Part shown: positions 52,401-62,426 of the stretch, piece after piece
Layout of the letters: every line of letters begins with the position of its first letter
Position numbering within the stretch: the first letter of the stretch is position 1
NCBI GenBank assembly: GCA_949316495.1
Contig: OX439004.1
Coordinates: 42,270,447 to 42,334,446, forward strand
Length of the DNA: 64,000 nt
Source of the DNA: Amphiduros pacificus
Taxonomy: Eukaryota; Annelida; Polychaeta; Phyllodocida; Hesionidae
Direction of reading: 5' to 3'
The notes under the pieces: generated by a model
The model's database searches: none
Told to the model about the DNA's origin: nothing
Seen by the model: the letters and a program-made list of their open reading frames with translations, nothing else
Made by a program: the position numbers and the translations under genes

Positions 52401-54356
52401 GGGTTCCTTCATTTCCTGTCTTTCCTTCTTTCTTGTGGTCTCATTCATATAATAATTTTTATCTTGTCTCTTGTCTCTCATATTTTGTTGTTTCTTTTTT
52501 TTATCATCACGAAGAAAGTCAGGTTCTGTTCTCTTTCCAGCCACATATTCTTTTTGCTTCTTTCTCTCCCTGCTATGAAATTCATCATCCTTTCTCTTTC
52601 CAGCCACATATTCTTTTTGCTTCTTTCTCTCCTTGCTATGAAATTCATCATCCTTTCTCTTTCCAGCCACATATTCTTTTTGCTTCTTTCTCTCCTTGCT
52701 ATGAAATTCATCATCCTTTCTCTTTCCAGCTACATATTCTTTTTGCTTCTTTCTCTCCTTGCTATGAAATTCATCATCCTTTCTCTTTCCAGCTACATAT
52801 TCTTTTTGCTTCTTTCTCTCCCTACTATGACATTCATCATCCTTTCTCTTTATAGCCACATATTCTTTTTGCTTCTTTTTCTCCCTGCTATGAAATTCAT
52901 CATCCTTTCTCTTTCCAGCTACATATTCTTTTTGCTTCTTTCTCTCCCTACTATGACATTCATCATCCTTTCTCTTTATAGCCACATATTCTTTTTGCTT
53001 CTTTTTCTCCCTACTATGAAATTCATCATCCTTTCTCTTTATAGCCACATATTCTTTTTGCTTCTTTTTCTCCCTGCTATGAAATTCATCATCCTTTCTC
53101 TTTCCAGCTACATATTCTTTTTGCTTCTTTCTCTCCCTGCTATGAAATTCATCATCCTTTCTCTTTCCAGCCACATATTCTTTTTGCTTCTTTCTCTCCC
53201 TGCTATGAAATTCATCATCCCTTCTCCTTCCTCTTTTATATTCTTTTTGCTTAGTTCTCTCATTACTGCGAAAGTCATTCTCCTGTCTTTTGTTTCTTAT
53301 ATATTCCTTCTTCCTATGTTTTTCACTTTCTCTTAATCTTTTATGATGTTGACTTTGTTTTTCTACCTGTTCATTTTGATAATTTGCATCACATCTTTTG
53401 GTATGCATGTAATTTTTCTTCTTTCCAATCAGCTCTTTGAGTCTATCCTGGACATTTATTTCGATGGGAGATTCTGTGGTGGTATTCTTGTGGACAACAG
53501 TTTTATTGCTGAATTCCTTTTTTTTTTTTGTTTGAGAAAATTGCTTGGTGAAATACATGTCCAGCATGTATGTAGAGTCATGTGTATTTTCAAATGACCG
53601 AAGTGTAGGAAATGGGGTGATGTTGTTATTTATCAGACACCAATACATGTGCTGTCTCATCTTGGACTGGTCAATCAGAATCCTTTGAGGATCTATATCA
53701 TTTAAAAGAAAAATGGCATTTGCTATTGCAAATGCACCACAGTCAACAGTTTGGCCTTGTGATTGAGCAACCACATACTGCACATGTTGGTAAGGATTAT
53801 GATCAAGTACCTCATATAAAATTTGCAGCTGTGCCATTACAGCCTGAATTCGCTGGTCACTTGGTAATGAATCATACACATACACTGTACAATTTTTCTG
53901 ATGTGAGACCAAGTAGTGTCCATGAACAAAATGTAAATGGGTGGCAGTCTCATGTGCTTGGACTCTTTCATGCTCAGGAATATCATTTGCCACTGCATTT
54001 GCAGCATAATATAATGCTGAAGGCAAAACCATCCCAAGACGGTGTGCAAATATGTCCAAGAGCCAGATTGGTATCTCTCCATGCAGCACTTCTTCGAAAT
54101 TACCCTGGATGTGTGGATCAATGTTAGATTGTAATGATGCAGTCACTGTCACAGCATTCTCTGGAGAATCTTGTGAGGTTGTATTGTGATGTTCCTGGGT
54201 AATATCTTGGTCACTATGCACAGTATTTTCATGAATGTCTGTCATGTCATGATTGGAATGACACTGTTCAGGATTATCTGCTGTCCTCTTCTTAACCTTA
54301 GATTCTCTGTTCTGCCTCCTCCTCATATCATCCGATTTCTTCTTTGTCTTTGGCAT
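46403..54356 (-). CDS. Helentron protein: Ulp1-like protease, Rep, PIF1 helicase, endonuclease
   Basis: Six exons: 51761-54356, 51594-51623, 50390-51407, 49144-50284, 48883-49029 and 46403-48793. All five junctions are GT-AG and in phase, giving 2440 aa without a stop. The parts in order are as follows. First, a Ulp1/C48-like Cys protease with a likely triad of H147, D162 (YDSL) and C206 (QTVDCG). Then eleven 21-aa repeats (380-610) and CxxC zinc pairs (YVCSICHQLW, SSICDECYKF, FWICNTCLTYL). Then the Rep domain with FQHRGSPHIHCLLW (HUH) and ASYVASYITKS (two Tyr). Then a PIF1-like helicase with GGAGVGKTKL, VFIDEISM, GDLHQLKPV and YVAISRAK. Last, an AP-type endonuclease with CAETRF, GDFNIDIF and LIDHIYSN. 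The protein would nick and unwind DNA for rolling-circle transposition. The ATG at 54356 is chosen as the first in an open basic N-terminus. The endonuclease end reads SYH where SDH is usual. Confidence 0.85.
52540..53235 (-). repeat. 63-bp coding minisatellite in Helentron exon 1
   Basis: There are eleven near-identical 63-bp units, each coding for 21 residues (pattern DEFHSRERKKQKEYVAGKRKD), with degenerate units on both sides. Variants are G/I at residue 17, R/K at residues 6 and 8, and F/C at residue 3. The frame is kept through the whole array. The product is a long, highly charged helix. Confidence 0.95.
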
Positions 54357-54600
54357 GATTCACATCTGCAATACAACTTGGTTAGAGGGGTGGAACCTGT
54401 AGCCAAACAGAATCATTCGCCAAACATCTGTATACCAGTAGAGTACTCAAGAAAATGGTGCACTTCTGCACCTGCTCCTTCTGGCTGCCTGGCTTTTACT
54501 TCATCAGTTGCATCTATTTGCAAGCATGTCACAGCTAATTTATTTCCAGACCTGGAAATAATGTTCAGCTATTGATTCTGTTTTGGCTATTTCTTTTAAG

Positions 54601-57096
54601 CTTCTACAAAGTTGTACACCGAATAAAGTTTCTAGTTTATTTTTTCCAAAATTATGGCAGGAATTGTTAAAACTAGACAGTTTGTGAGTGGCACAAACTA
54701 TTCAATGCACCTTTGTGCTATAAGGTGGCCAAAGAAATCTAGTTATATAAATTATTCTCCAAATCATGAACATATTGTATAGGATACATATATTTACATA
54801 ATATCATTTCTGATTTGTAAAAGATAGATTCACAATATTTTGGAAGATGTTACCTATAGGGCATTTAAGTAGGTCATTGTGACCTAGTTGCCTATTTTTC
54901 TTTTAAAAATACAAAGATATTGTGTAAGATAAATGTAGTGAGAATGAATAAAATTTGTTTTGCAAAATATCACAAATAGCCGATTTTGAAAATCAGCTCC
55001 TGTGAGCTTAAAAATTGCCCAAGGTCACCCAATATCGAACTTATTCAAGCCCCTCATAAGTTGATAACATCTAACAAGTTATATCAATATTGCTGTATTT
55101 TGTAAGAAAATAGAGCATTCACAGGTGAAGTTGCTCCTGTGCTGGCCATGACCTTAACCTTGACCAAAGGTCAAAAGAAGTTCAACCTAACAAATTTCCC
55201 AGGCCCACATATTATCATGTTAAAGTATCTAGTCCTTATGTCCAAGCGTAAAGGAATGATGAAGAAAACAAAGTGGTGGTGGACGCAGTGGAAACGGAGC
55301 AAGTACATAAAGTCAGCTTGTGCTGACGTAATTAAAGTTAGTCCAGTTGTATGATAGCAGGATGGAAGTAAGGCATGATGGTGGTTCGAGATTTTGAACC
55401 ATTGGTTGACAGTGGGCATCAGTGGCCAGACTGTTGCTTTTGGCTTCTCTCAGGTTGGTGGGCTGACCACTGACCAACCGTCCCTCCCCCCTTTTGGTTA
55501 TGCTTGAAAACTGATTATGGCTATCCTTTTAGGGCACCATATGCCAGTTCATGCTACTATAGACTTTTGGCTTGCAACCTGAAAATAAACACCAGATATA
55601 TTTTGAATTGTAATGAACAATTCCCTAAATATTCAATAATGAAGATGTCAACTCTTTTGATACATGAATAAGATTTGTTACAAGTTGAGCATGAATTCAC
55701 TTTAAATCCTTAAGATAATGTTTTTATAAAAAATGTAAAAAAAAGACTTATGCTGGAGTTATCAAATTTATTTTCAAAATAAATTGCAAACCCTGTTTAA
55801 TTCAAAAGGCTAAATTTAATAATAAATGCTAAATGTAAAATAAAATGAAAAAAAATAAAACTAATAATTTCCAAGATAAAAATACCATTTGGGACTAATC
55901 TAGCATAAATAAATGCCTCAACATGACAAACAATTTATAAATTTGAAAAAACAAAGAATATAACTTGAAAGCATTCTGCAAATTGAATAAAGAATAATAT
56001 AACTGTATTAGTATAAAATTTGAAACAAGTGTTGATTTTAAAGAAATCAAGCTCGCGTAACATTCAGACCTAAAGTCAAAACAAACGCGAGCGAAAAACA
56101 AAGAATATAACTTGAAAGCATTCTGCAAATTGAATAAAGAACAATATAACTGTATTAGTATACAGCATTTTCAAAATTGAACAAAGAACAAAATAACTTT
56201 GAACCATCCTTTAAAAGCATAATTAACATGCAACACACCCAGCCGACAATTAGAGCTAAATTTTCAACTGCTCTTTTCTTTTGGAAGTTAAAATGTCTTC
56301 ATTGACAGCTAGGTGACATAACCCTTGCAAGCAATACTGACTGCATTTGTATCCATAATGCACATGTGATTGTTATGACTAAGAGGATTTTCATTAAAGA
56401 ATGTAGTAATTAACCTAAAATACAATCATGAATAATCTTTGTTGCAAGGGTTTTGTTGTTGCTTAGCAGTGTATACTCAGCTTCCCCCTTAGACTTGCAT
56501 ATTTCTGCAGTTGGTGGAAATCTGAAGCTTCCCCCTTAGACTTGCATATTTCTGCAGTTGGTGGAAATCTGAAATTTTTTTTTATTTTCATTATTACAGA
56601 AACAACAGATCATTAAATGGCCGTTTACATATCATATCAACTATATTTACTGATAATTGAATACCATTTAAATGGCAGATTATTAATATAATGTTAATGA
56701 GTATATTAGCATTATTCTAAAACGTCTTTGTATTATTGTGGTAAAAGACACAAATTCAGTTTCAAAAATATCAAAGTAATCTTTCATGAATTATATATTA
56801 TGCAGCTTCTTATGGACTGATATTCATTACAAAATATTTATTATGAATCTGCTTTAAATTTAAGAACCTTTACAGTGAACAATGTGACTTGAATATATAA
56901 TAAACAAGAACCGAAGAACAAACCTACTATATTCATTGATAATTAAATACCATTTCAATGGCAGATTATTTATATGATGTAAATGAGTATATTAACATTA
57001 ATATTTCAAAATGTCTTTGTAACAACAACAAAAACAAACGTGAATATATAATGTGATTACTGTATTCATTCATTATAGTATTATCTTTTCATTGTC
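54601..57096. other. no gene; local duplications
   Basis: Direct repeats: about 66 bp at 55950-56015 and 56097-56162 (AACAAAGAATATAACTTGAA...), a tandem pair of about 46 bp at 56481-56572 (CTTCCCCCTTAGACTTGCAT...), and about 95 bp at 56638-56735 and 56930-57025 (ACCATTTAAATGGCAGATTA). The rest is AT-rich without coding signal. The Helentron 5' end must lie somewhere in the left part. Confidence 0.6.
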
Positions 57097-57894
57097 CTAT
57101 TCTTTATCTGTACACTCTTTGTTTTCACCCTCCTCTTTCTTCTCTTCATCCATATCAGCACACTTCTTTTTCTGTTGAACACATCCAGTATCTTCAAAAT
57201 CAGAATCATAAGCTTTCAGATCATTCTTAAGTTGACGAATCTGCAGGTTCAAATTCTGGACACCCTTCTGTACACAATTTAATTTTGCCTTTATGGCTGG
57301 AATTTGCAATGTAGCAAGCTCGTCGCATGCTTGATCAAGCGTCTTCAGGCCTGCTTGTTGATTTTTTCTGGTTATTTGATATAACCCAGCATGAATTGTC
57401 TTTGTGATTGAGGACAGTGTGTGTTCAGCATTTCTGCAGAGAGTCAATGCTTCTGCAAGTGACCTTTCAGGTGGTATTGCTGTTCCTTGTGTTGATGCGC
57501 TTGCTGAAATAAATAGAAAAAAATATTGAAATACACAAAGTAATCATTGTTTTATAATAGTTCAGTTACTGACTGTAATATTCTGTATAGGGACAAAAAA
57601 GTAACTTGCTTTGAAAATATTTTCCACTTACCATAACATTGTGACTGGGATGGTAGTATGTTGGGTGATAGGGGTGATGGTATGCATTTTCCTGGTGATA
57701 ATACTGAAATACAAATACAGTGTATGCAATTTATGAAATAGTTAATAAATAATGTATGCCAATTGCAAAATTTATTGTTCTAGGCACAGACAAAATGCAT
57801 ATATGTTATAAACAGCTTGCATACAATGCAGTTTTGGTGTAGTTGGTGTTGTTGGTGTTTGGCTCATCTTCATTTTTTTTGTTGGAGTCGCCAT
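57097..57894 (-). CDS. three-exon gene of unknown function, 182 aa
   Basis: Predicted exons are 57825-57894 (ATG at 57894, MATPTKKMKMSQTPTTP), 57632-57703 and 57097-57503, joined by GT-AG introns that are all phase 1. Good acceptors (TTTCAG twice) and a GTAAGT donor support the last junctions; the first donor (GTATGC) is weaker. The protein has a Thr/Pro/Ser-rich N-terminus, a helical middle (SLAEALTLCRNAEHTLSSI, LQIPAIKAKLNCVQKGVQNL) likely to form a coiled coil, and an acidic Lys/Glu-rich end. No domain is recognised. It is on the same strand as the Helentron and 2.7 kb upstream of it, so it could be host or accessory. Confidence 0.5.
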
Positions 57895-58269
57895 CTTTCT
57901 GAAAAAGTAAACAAGTGTTAGCCTTTATATATCCAAAGTGTGGGTCTCAGATGCAAGCTAATATCACCTCTCTATACATACTATATTAACAAAACTAAGT
58001 GAAACATATGAGGGTAAATAACTAAACTATTTATGCTTGTATTGGTGATATACTATTCATGCCAGTGATAGTGAACTGATAGTGAACTGAAGTTTTTTTC
58101 AAATTTGTTCTTATATTCTTTTTTCGTGGAAGATAAGACTTAACGTTGGCAACAGTGAAAATATAAAAAGATATCATAGGAATAATGAATATAATAATGA
58201 TAAAAAAAATCATTATTGCTGAATGTCATCTGTCTCCATTCATAATACATGTTCATGAAATCTCTACTC
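57895..58269. other. no recognised gene
   Basis: AT-rich sequence upstream of the predicted three-exon gene, with no clear promoter motif. Confidence 0.45.
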
Positions 58270-58482
58270 TGTCGCAGGTCCTTGACATGACAACCCACCC
58301 GGTCACAGGTTTACAAGGACAACGGGTTAACCCTTTAGGCACGGGCCTCAGCTCATGGGAAATTGTGTCATGAGTTCAATTTCGGCATGGCCGAGCATCG
58401 AACCTATGACCTTTTGATCACCACAGAGGAACTGGTGCTAATAAGTTGGCACTCTAACCAATTGTGCCACAGCCCGTGGCCT
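58270..58482 (-). mobile_element. tRNA-derived SINE, family 1
   Basis: On the minus strand it reads GGCCACGGGCTGTGGCACAA (box A part), GGTTCGATGCTCGG (box B) and the GGTTAACCCGTTGTCC body. The 3' tail seen at 35928 is missing. Confidence 0.75.
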
Positions 58483-58794
58483 AAACTATATTGAAGGCAC
58501 ACTTTGTCAGTATTGAATGTCCTATGCTAATAGACATATAATTGTAAATTACTTTATGTGGCTCAGAAGCAAAATCTTTGCTGTTTGGAATGATAACAGC
58601 ACAAAGATGTGACTCATCATTGCCAAAGAACAAAGTAAAATGTTAGAGTACTATTTAGATAAAGAAAGTAATATACTTACTATACTTTCTTTCCAGCCTG
58701 ATTGTTGACAAAAATAAAAGTGTCAATGTGGAAAACATATGACCCAAGAGAGACCGCATATCAAGTATGAAAATTCTTCTACACGTTGTTGCAG

Positions 58795-58965
58795 AGATAC
58801 GCTTCGCATGACCGCAAATGCTCCGCACGATATGACTGCACTGCTCTGCACGATATGACCACATGCTCAGCTTGACCGCAAATGCTCCGCACAATATGAC
58901 TGTACATGCTCCGCATGATATATGTGAGCAAGGTAAATTGTGTATGCTCTGCACAATATTGTGAA
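58795..58965. repeat. short minisatellite, TGCTCCGCACGATATGAC type
   Basis: Five or six degenerate units of about 25-35 bp carry TGCTCYGCAC and RATATGAC. It stands directly before the larger tandem array and may be its 5' part. Confidence 0.65.
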
Positions 58966-58969
58966 CAAA

Positions 58970-60745
58970 ACAAATGCTTATGCGTGTCAAATCTCATAAA
59001 GCTGCCATCATTTGTTCTTGAGTTATTGCGATTCTTGGGATTTCACATAATTGTCCCTGTGAATAAGTAGGTGACGGTCATGTTTCATAGATATAATGTT
59101 GAGGTCTTCACCAGATGCTTATGTGTGTCAAATCTCATAAAACTGCCATCATTTGTTCTTGAGTTATTGCGATTCTTAAGATTTAACATAATTGTCCCTG
59201 TGACCTTGAAAAGTAGGTGAAGGTCATGTTTCATAGAAGTAATGTTGAGGTCTTCACCAGATGCTTATGCGTGTCAAATTTCATAAAGCTGCCATCATTT
59301 TTTCTTGAGTTATTGCGATTCTTGGGATTTCACATAATTGTCCCTGTGACCTTGACAAGTGAAGGTCATGTTCCATAGAAATAGTTCTGAGGTCTTCACC
59401 AGATGCTTATGCGTGTCAAATCTCATAAAGCTGCCATCATTTGTTCTTGAGTTATTGCAATCTTTGGGATTTCACATAATTGTCCCTGTGACCTTGAAAA
59501 ATAGGCCAAGGTCGCCGTCTATCAAACTCGTCCGAGGTTTTCACCAGATGCTTATGTGTGTCAAGTTTCATGAAGCTGCCATCATTTGTTCTCGAGTTAT
59601 CGTGATGACAAGGATGATTTCACATAATTGTCCCTGTGACCTTGAAAAGTAGGTGAAGGTCATGTTTCATAGAAGTAATGTTGAGGTCTTCACCAGATGC
59701 TTATGCATGTCAAATCTCATAAAGCTGCCATCATTTTTTCTTGAGTTGTTGTGATTCTTGGGATTTCACATAATTGTCCCTGTGACCTTGAAAAGTAAGT
59801 GAAGGTCATGTTCCATAGAAATAGTTCTGAGGACTTCACTAGATGCTTATGCGTGTCAAATCTCATAAAGCTGCCATCATTTGTTCTTGAGTTATTGCAA
59901 TTCTTGGGATTTCACAGAATTGTCCCTGTGACCTTGAAAAATAGGTCAAGGTCACCGTCTATCAAACTTGTCCGAGGTTTTCACCAGATGCTTATGTGTG
60001 TCAAGTTTCATGAAGCTGCCATCACGTGTTCTCGAGTTATCGTGATGACAAGGATGATTTCACATAATTGTCCCTGTGACCTTGAAAAGTAGGTGAAGGT
60101 CATGTTTCATAGAAAAAAATATGAGGTCTTCACCAGATGCTTATGTGTGTCAAATTTCCTAAAGCTGCCATCATTTTTTCTTGAGTTATTGCAATAATTG
60201 TCCCTGTGACCTTGAAAAATAGGTCAAGGTCGCCGTCCATCGAACTCGTCCGAGGTTTTCACCAGATGCATATGTGTGTCAAGTTTCATGAAGCTGCCAT
60301 CAATTGTTCTCGAGTTATCGCGATGACAAGATGATTTCACATAATTGTCCCTGTGACCTTGAAAAGTAGGTGAAGGTCATGTTTCATAGAAAAAATTCTG
60401 AGGTCTTCACCAGATACTTATGTGTGTCAAATCTCATAAAGCTACCATTTTTCGTTCTTGAGTTATTGTGATTCTTGGGATTTCACATAATTGTTCCTGT
60501 GACCTTGAAAAATAGGTCAAGGTCGCCGTCCATCGAACTCGTCCGAGGTTTTCACCAGATGCATATGTGTGTCAAGTTTCATGAAGCTGCCATCATTTGT
60601 TCTTGAGTTATCGCGATGACAAGGATGTTCGCTACAGACATACATACAGACAGACATACAGACATACATACATACATACATACCCACGCCAGGAGTACTG
60701 CAATACCCTCAGCCTGATTACATCAGGGGCTGAGGGTAATAAGTG
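58970..60745 (+). mobile_element. tandem-repeat element with terminal hairpin (HINE/pearl-like), non-autonomous
   Basis: About eleven units of 142-150 bp (CCAGATGCTTATG...GTCAAATCTCATAAAGCTGC...TGTCCCTGTGACCTTGAAAA) run from 58970 to 60625. Two unit types occur in a higher-order order with a period of 440 bp (59359 and 59799 start the same block). The array is followed by a GACATACATACA microsatellite (60635-60680) and a hairpin (60704-60738). Core repeats, a microsatellite and a 3' hairpin are the plan of pearl/HINE elements, non-autonomous partners of Helentrons in molluscs and insects. The class assignment is inference. Confidence 0.6.
60704..60738. repeat. strong hairpin at end of tandem-repeat element
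   Basis: An 11-bp perfect stem TACCCTCAGCC (60704-60714) and GGCTGAGGGTA (60728-60738) has an inner stem TGAT/ATCA and loop TAC. AATAAG follows at once. Confidence 0.9.
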
Positions 60746-62426
60746 ATGTGAAGCATTTTTCTGATGTTCGATCTCCTGCATTAAATCTATTTTAGAGTCC
60801 GTTCCTTCATAAAAACATTTCAACGTGCACCAAGTGTATAATAGTAGCTTGTTTGACTATTATGTCATTAGTAGAACATATATCAGCCATAATAGTGAGG
60901 ATTGTACTCGGAACTGCTACCATTCAGTGATTAAACTTAGATCCATGAAATAAACATAAAATACTGGCACCAAGCATAATAGATAACCATATAAAAGTTA
61001 ATTTTCCAGAAAGAATATATTTAAATGCACACCTACCTGGTGATTATTAAGTTTGTAATAATGAAATGATATTGGAGGTATATGAGAGGCCTGTCCTTGT
61101 TTCTATGCACACTTTGTATACATAGAGTCCAAGTCATGTGATCCAATCGGCGGAATAAGAAAAGCACTGCGGGATATAAGCTCAGCCCCCAGTATGCAAA
61201 GGGAATCAGAATGAGAGATTTTATAACAAAACAAAGCCCTCAGTACTTTCAATATACGAGGGATGACATATAATACGCAGAAAACTTCATGCAATATGTG
61301 AATAATATAAAAATCTAAGACCCTACAGTTTTAATTACATTTCGGATATTTATTTTCAAGGGCACCTAACTGGTTATACAAGTATCAAGTACAGATGTGA
61401 ACTTGTCCAAACCTGCAGTTAAGTTTTGTATTTTAAGCAATATTATCGATATTCTAAACAATTGGATCAAGTATGAAACTAACTTATGTTAATCATTTCA
61501 GTGTGGTAAATATAATACCATAAAAGAGGTCCAATATCTTCCTGAACACAAACAAGCTAGGATTTTGTACTTCCCATTCGATAGACAAAAAATATGCCTT
61601 ATATTCAATTGAATATTAAAATAGGCTTTAAAAACGTCAGCTCACTTAAATCAAACTGTTTCCATTTCTTGAAAACCAGTCTATCGACATGCCATGCATC
61701 TTGCAATGAAGGCATGATTGATGCTTGGTCAATAACTACACCTTAATTACAGGAGAGTAGACAGTTTATATGGCACTTTGTGACCTGGACAACATGGGGG
61801 GAATTCTCTGGGGATTGGGGATTTTGGCTTTATGTGCATGAATAGGCACATCTCATAATATGAGTGTGATTTGTCCTGGGCTATACTGCAAAACAGAGGT
61901 CCTCAATTACCTACCTACAGTATGGGGAAGCTAAAATACCTCTATTTTGCAGAGTAATCCTTTGGCAGAGAATGATTTATTATATTTTACATCTTTTAAA
62001 GCCATATAAAACTACAGGTAGAAAATTGACTATCTCTGTTTTGCAGGGTAATCCTTTAGTAGAGAATGATTTAATATATTTTACATCTTTCTTAGAAGCC
62101 TTTCTGGCTTATATATGTACCATCTCAGACCATGACACTGACAGACAAAATTGTCCTGAAGGTAAAATATCATACCACTACAGAAAGTGTGCATGGATGA
62201 CAAAGCTGTTATTCGCTTTCGTTCCCTGCTAAATGACTACACTGAGGGTGCCAACACCAAAACCAAATTAAAAGGCACAAATGGCAAAGATAGAGCCAAT
62301 CTAACATGGAAAATGTTTTGCAGTTTATACAGATGTATTTCCACTACTTGAAAATATATTTTCTTATTAACTCTATTATTTTTCTCTTGCTTCTATAATT
62401 AAGTCTGTATTGCAGATTGTTGTCCC
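60746..62426. other. no recognised gene
   Basis: Two imperfect copies of about 65 bp (61935-62000 and 62035-62100, TTTTGCAGRGTAATCCTTT) lie about 100 bp apart. No coding signal beyond short frames. Confidence 0.45.

Larger units (their letters stand above)
46240..54600 (-). mobile_element. autonomous Helentron (Helitron-class rolling-circle transposon), looks intact
   Basis: A Rep-helicase with a C-terminal endonuclease defines Helentrons among Helitrons. The coding part is 46403-54356; the outer limits are only estimates because Helitron ends are short and I found no certain terminal motif. On the element's strand the sequence after the stop contains GGGCTGAGGG (46355-46364), a motif resembling the end hairpin of the repeat element at 60704. 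The lack of any break over 7.3 kb of coding sequence points to recent activity or capture by selection. Confidence 0.75.

Noticed and set aside
52386-53336. 316-aa plus-strand open frame rich in Leu, Ser, Phe and Ile, looking like a membrane protein
   Set aside because: It is the complement of the 63-bp repeats in the Helentron exon, whose minus-strand frame has domains, splice sites and continuity.
51761-54356. Polinton protease, because of the Ulp1/adenain-like Cys protease
   Set aside because: The frame splices into Rep-helicase exons, and no capsid, DNA polymerase B or integrase is present.
57840-58000. Longer first exon for the three-exon gene
   Set aside because: The ATG at 57894 follows a pyrimidine-rich AG, so a 5' UTR intron is possible, but no upstream coding exon could be found.
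59359-60092. Two 97-aa frames with almost equal sequence
   Set aside because: They arise from the 440-bp higher-order period of the tandem array; no protein features.
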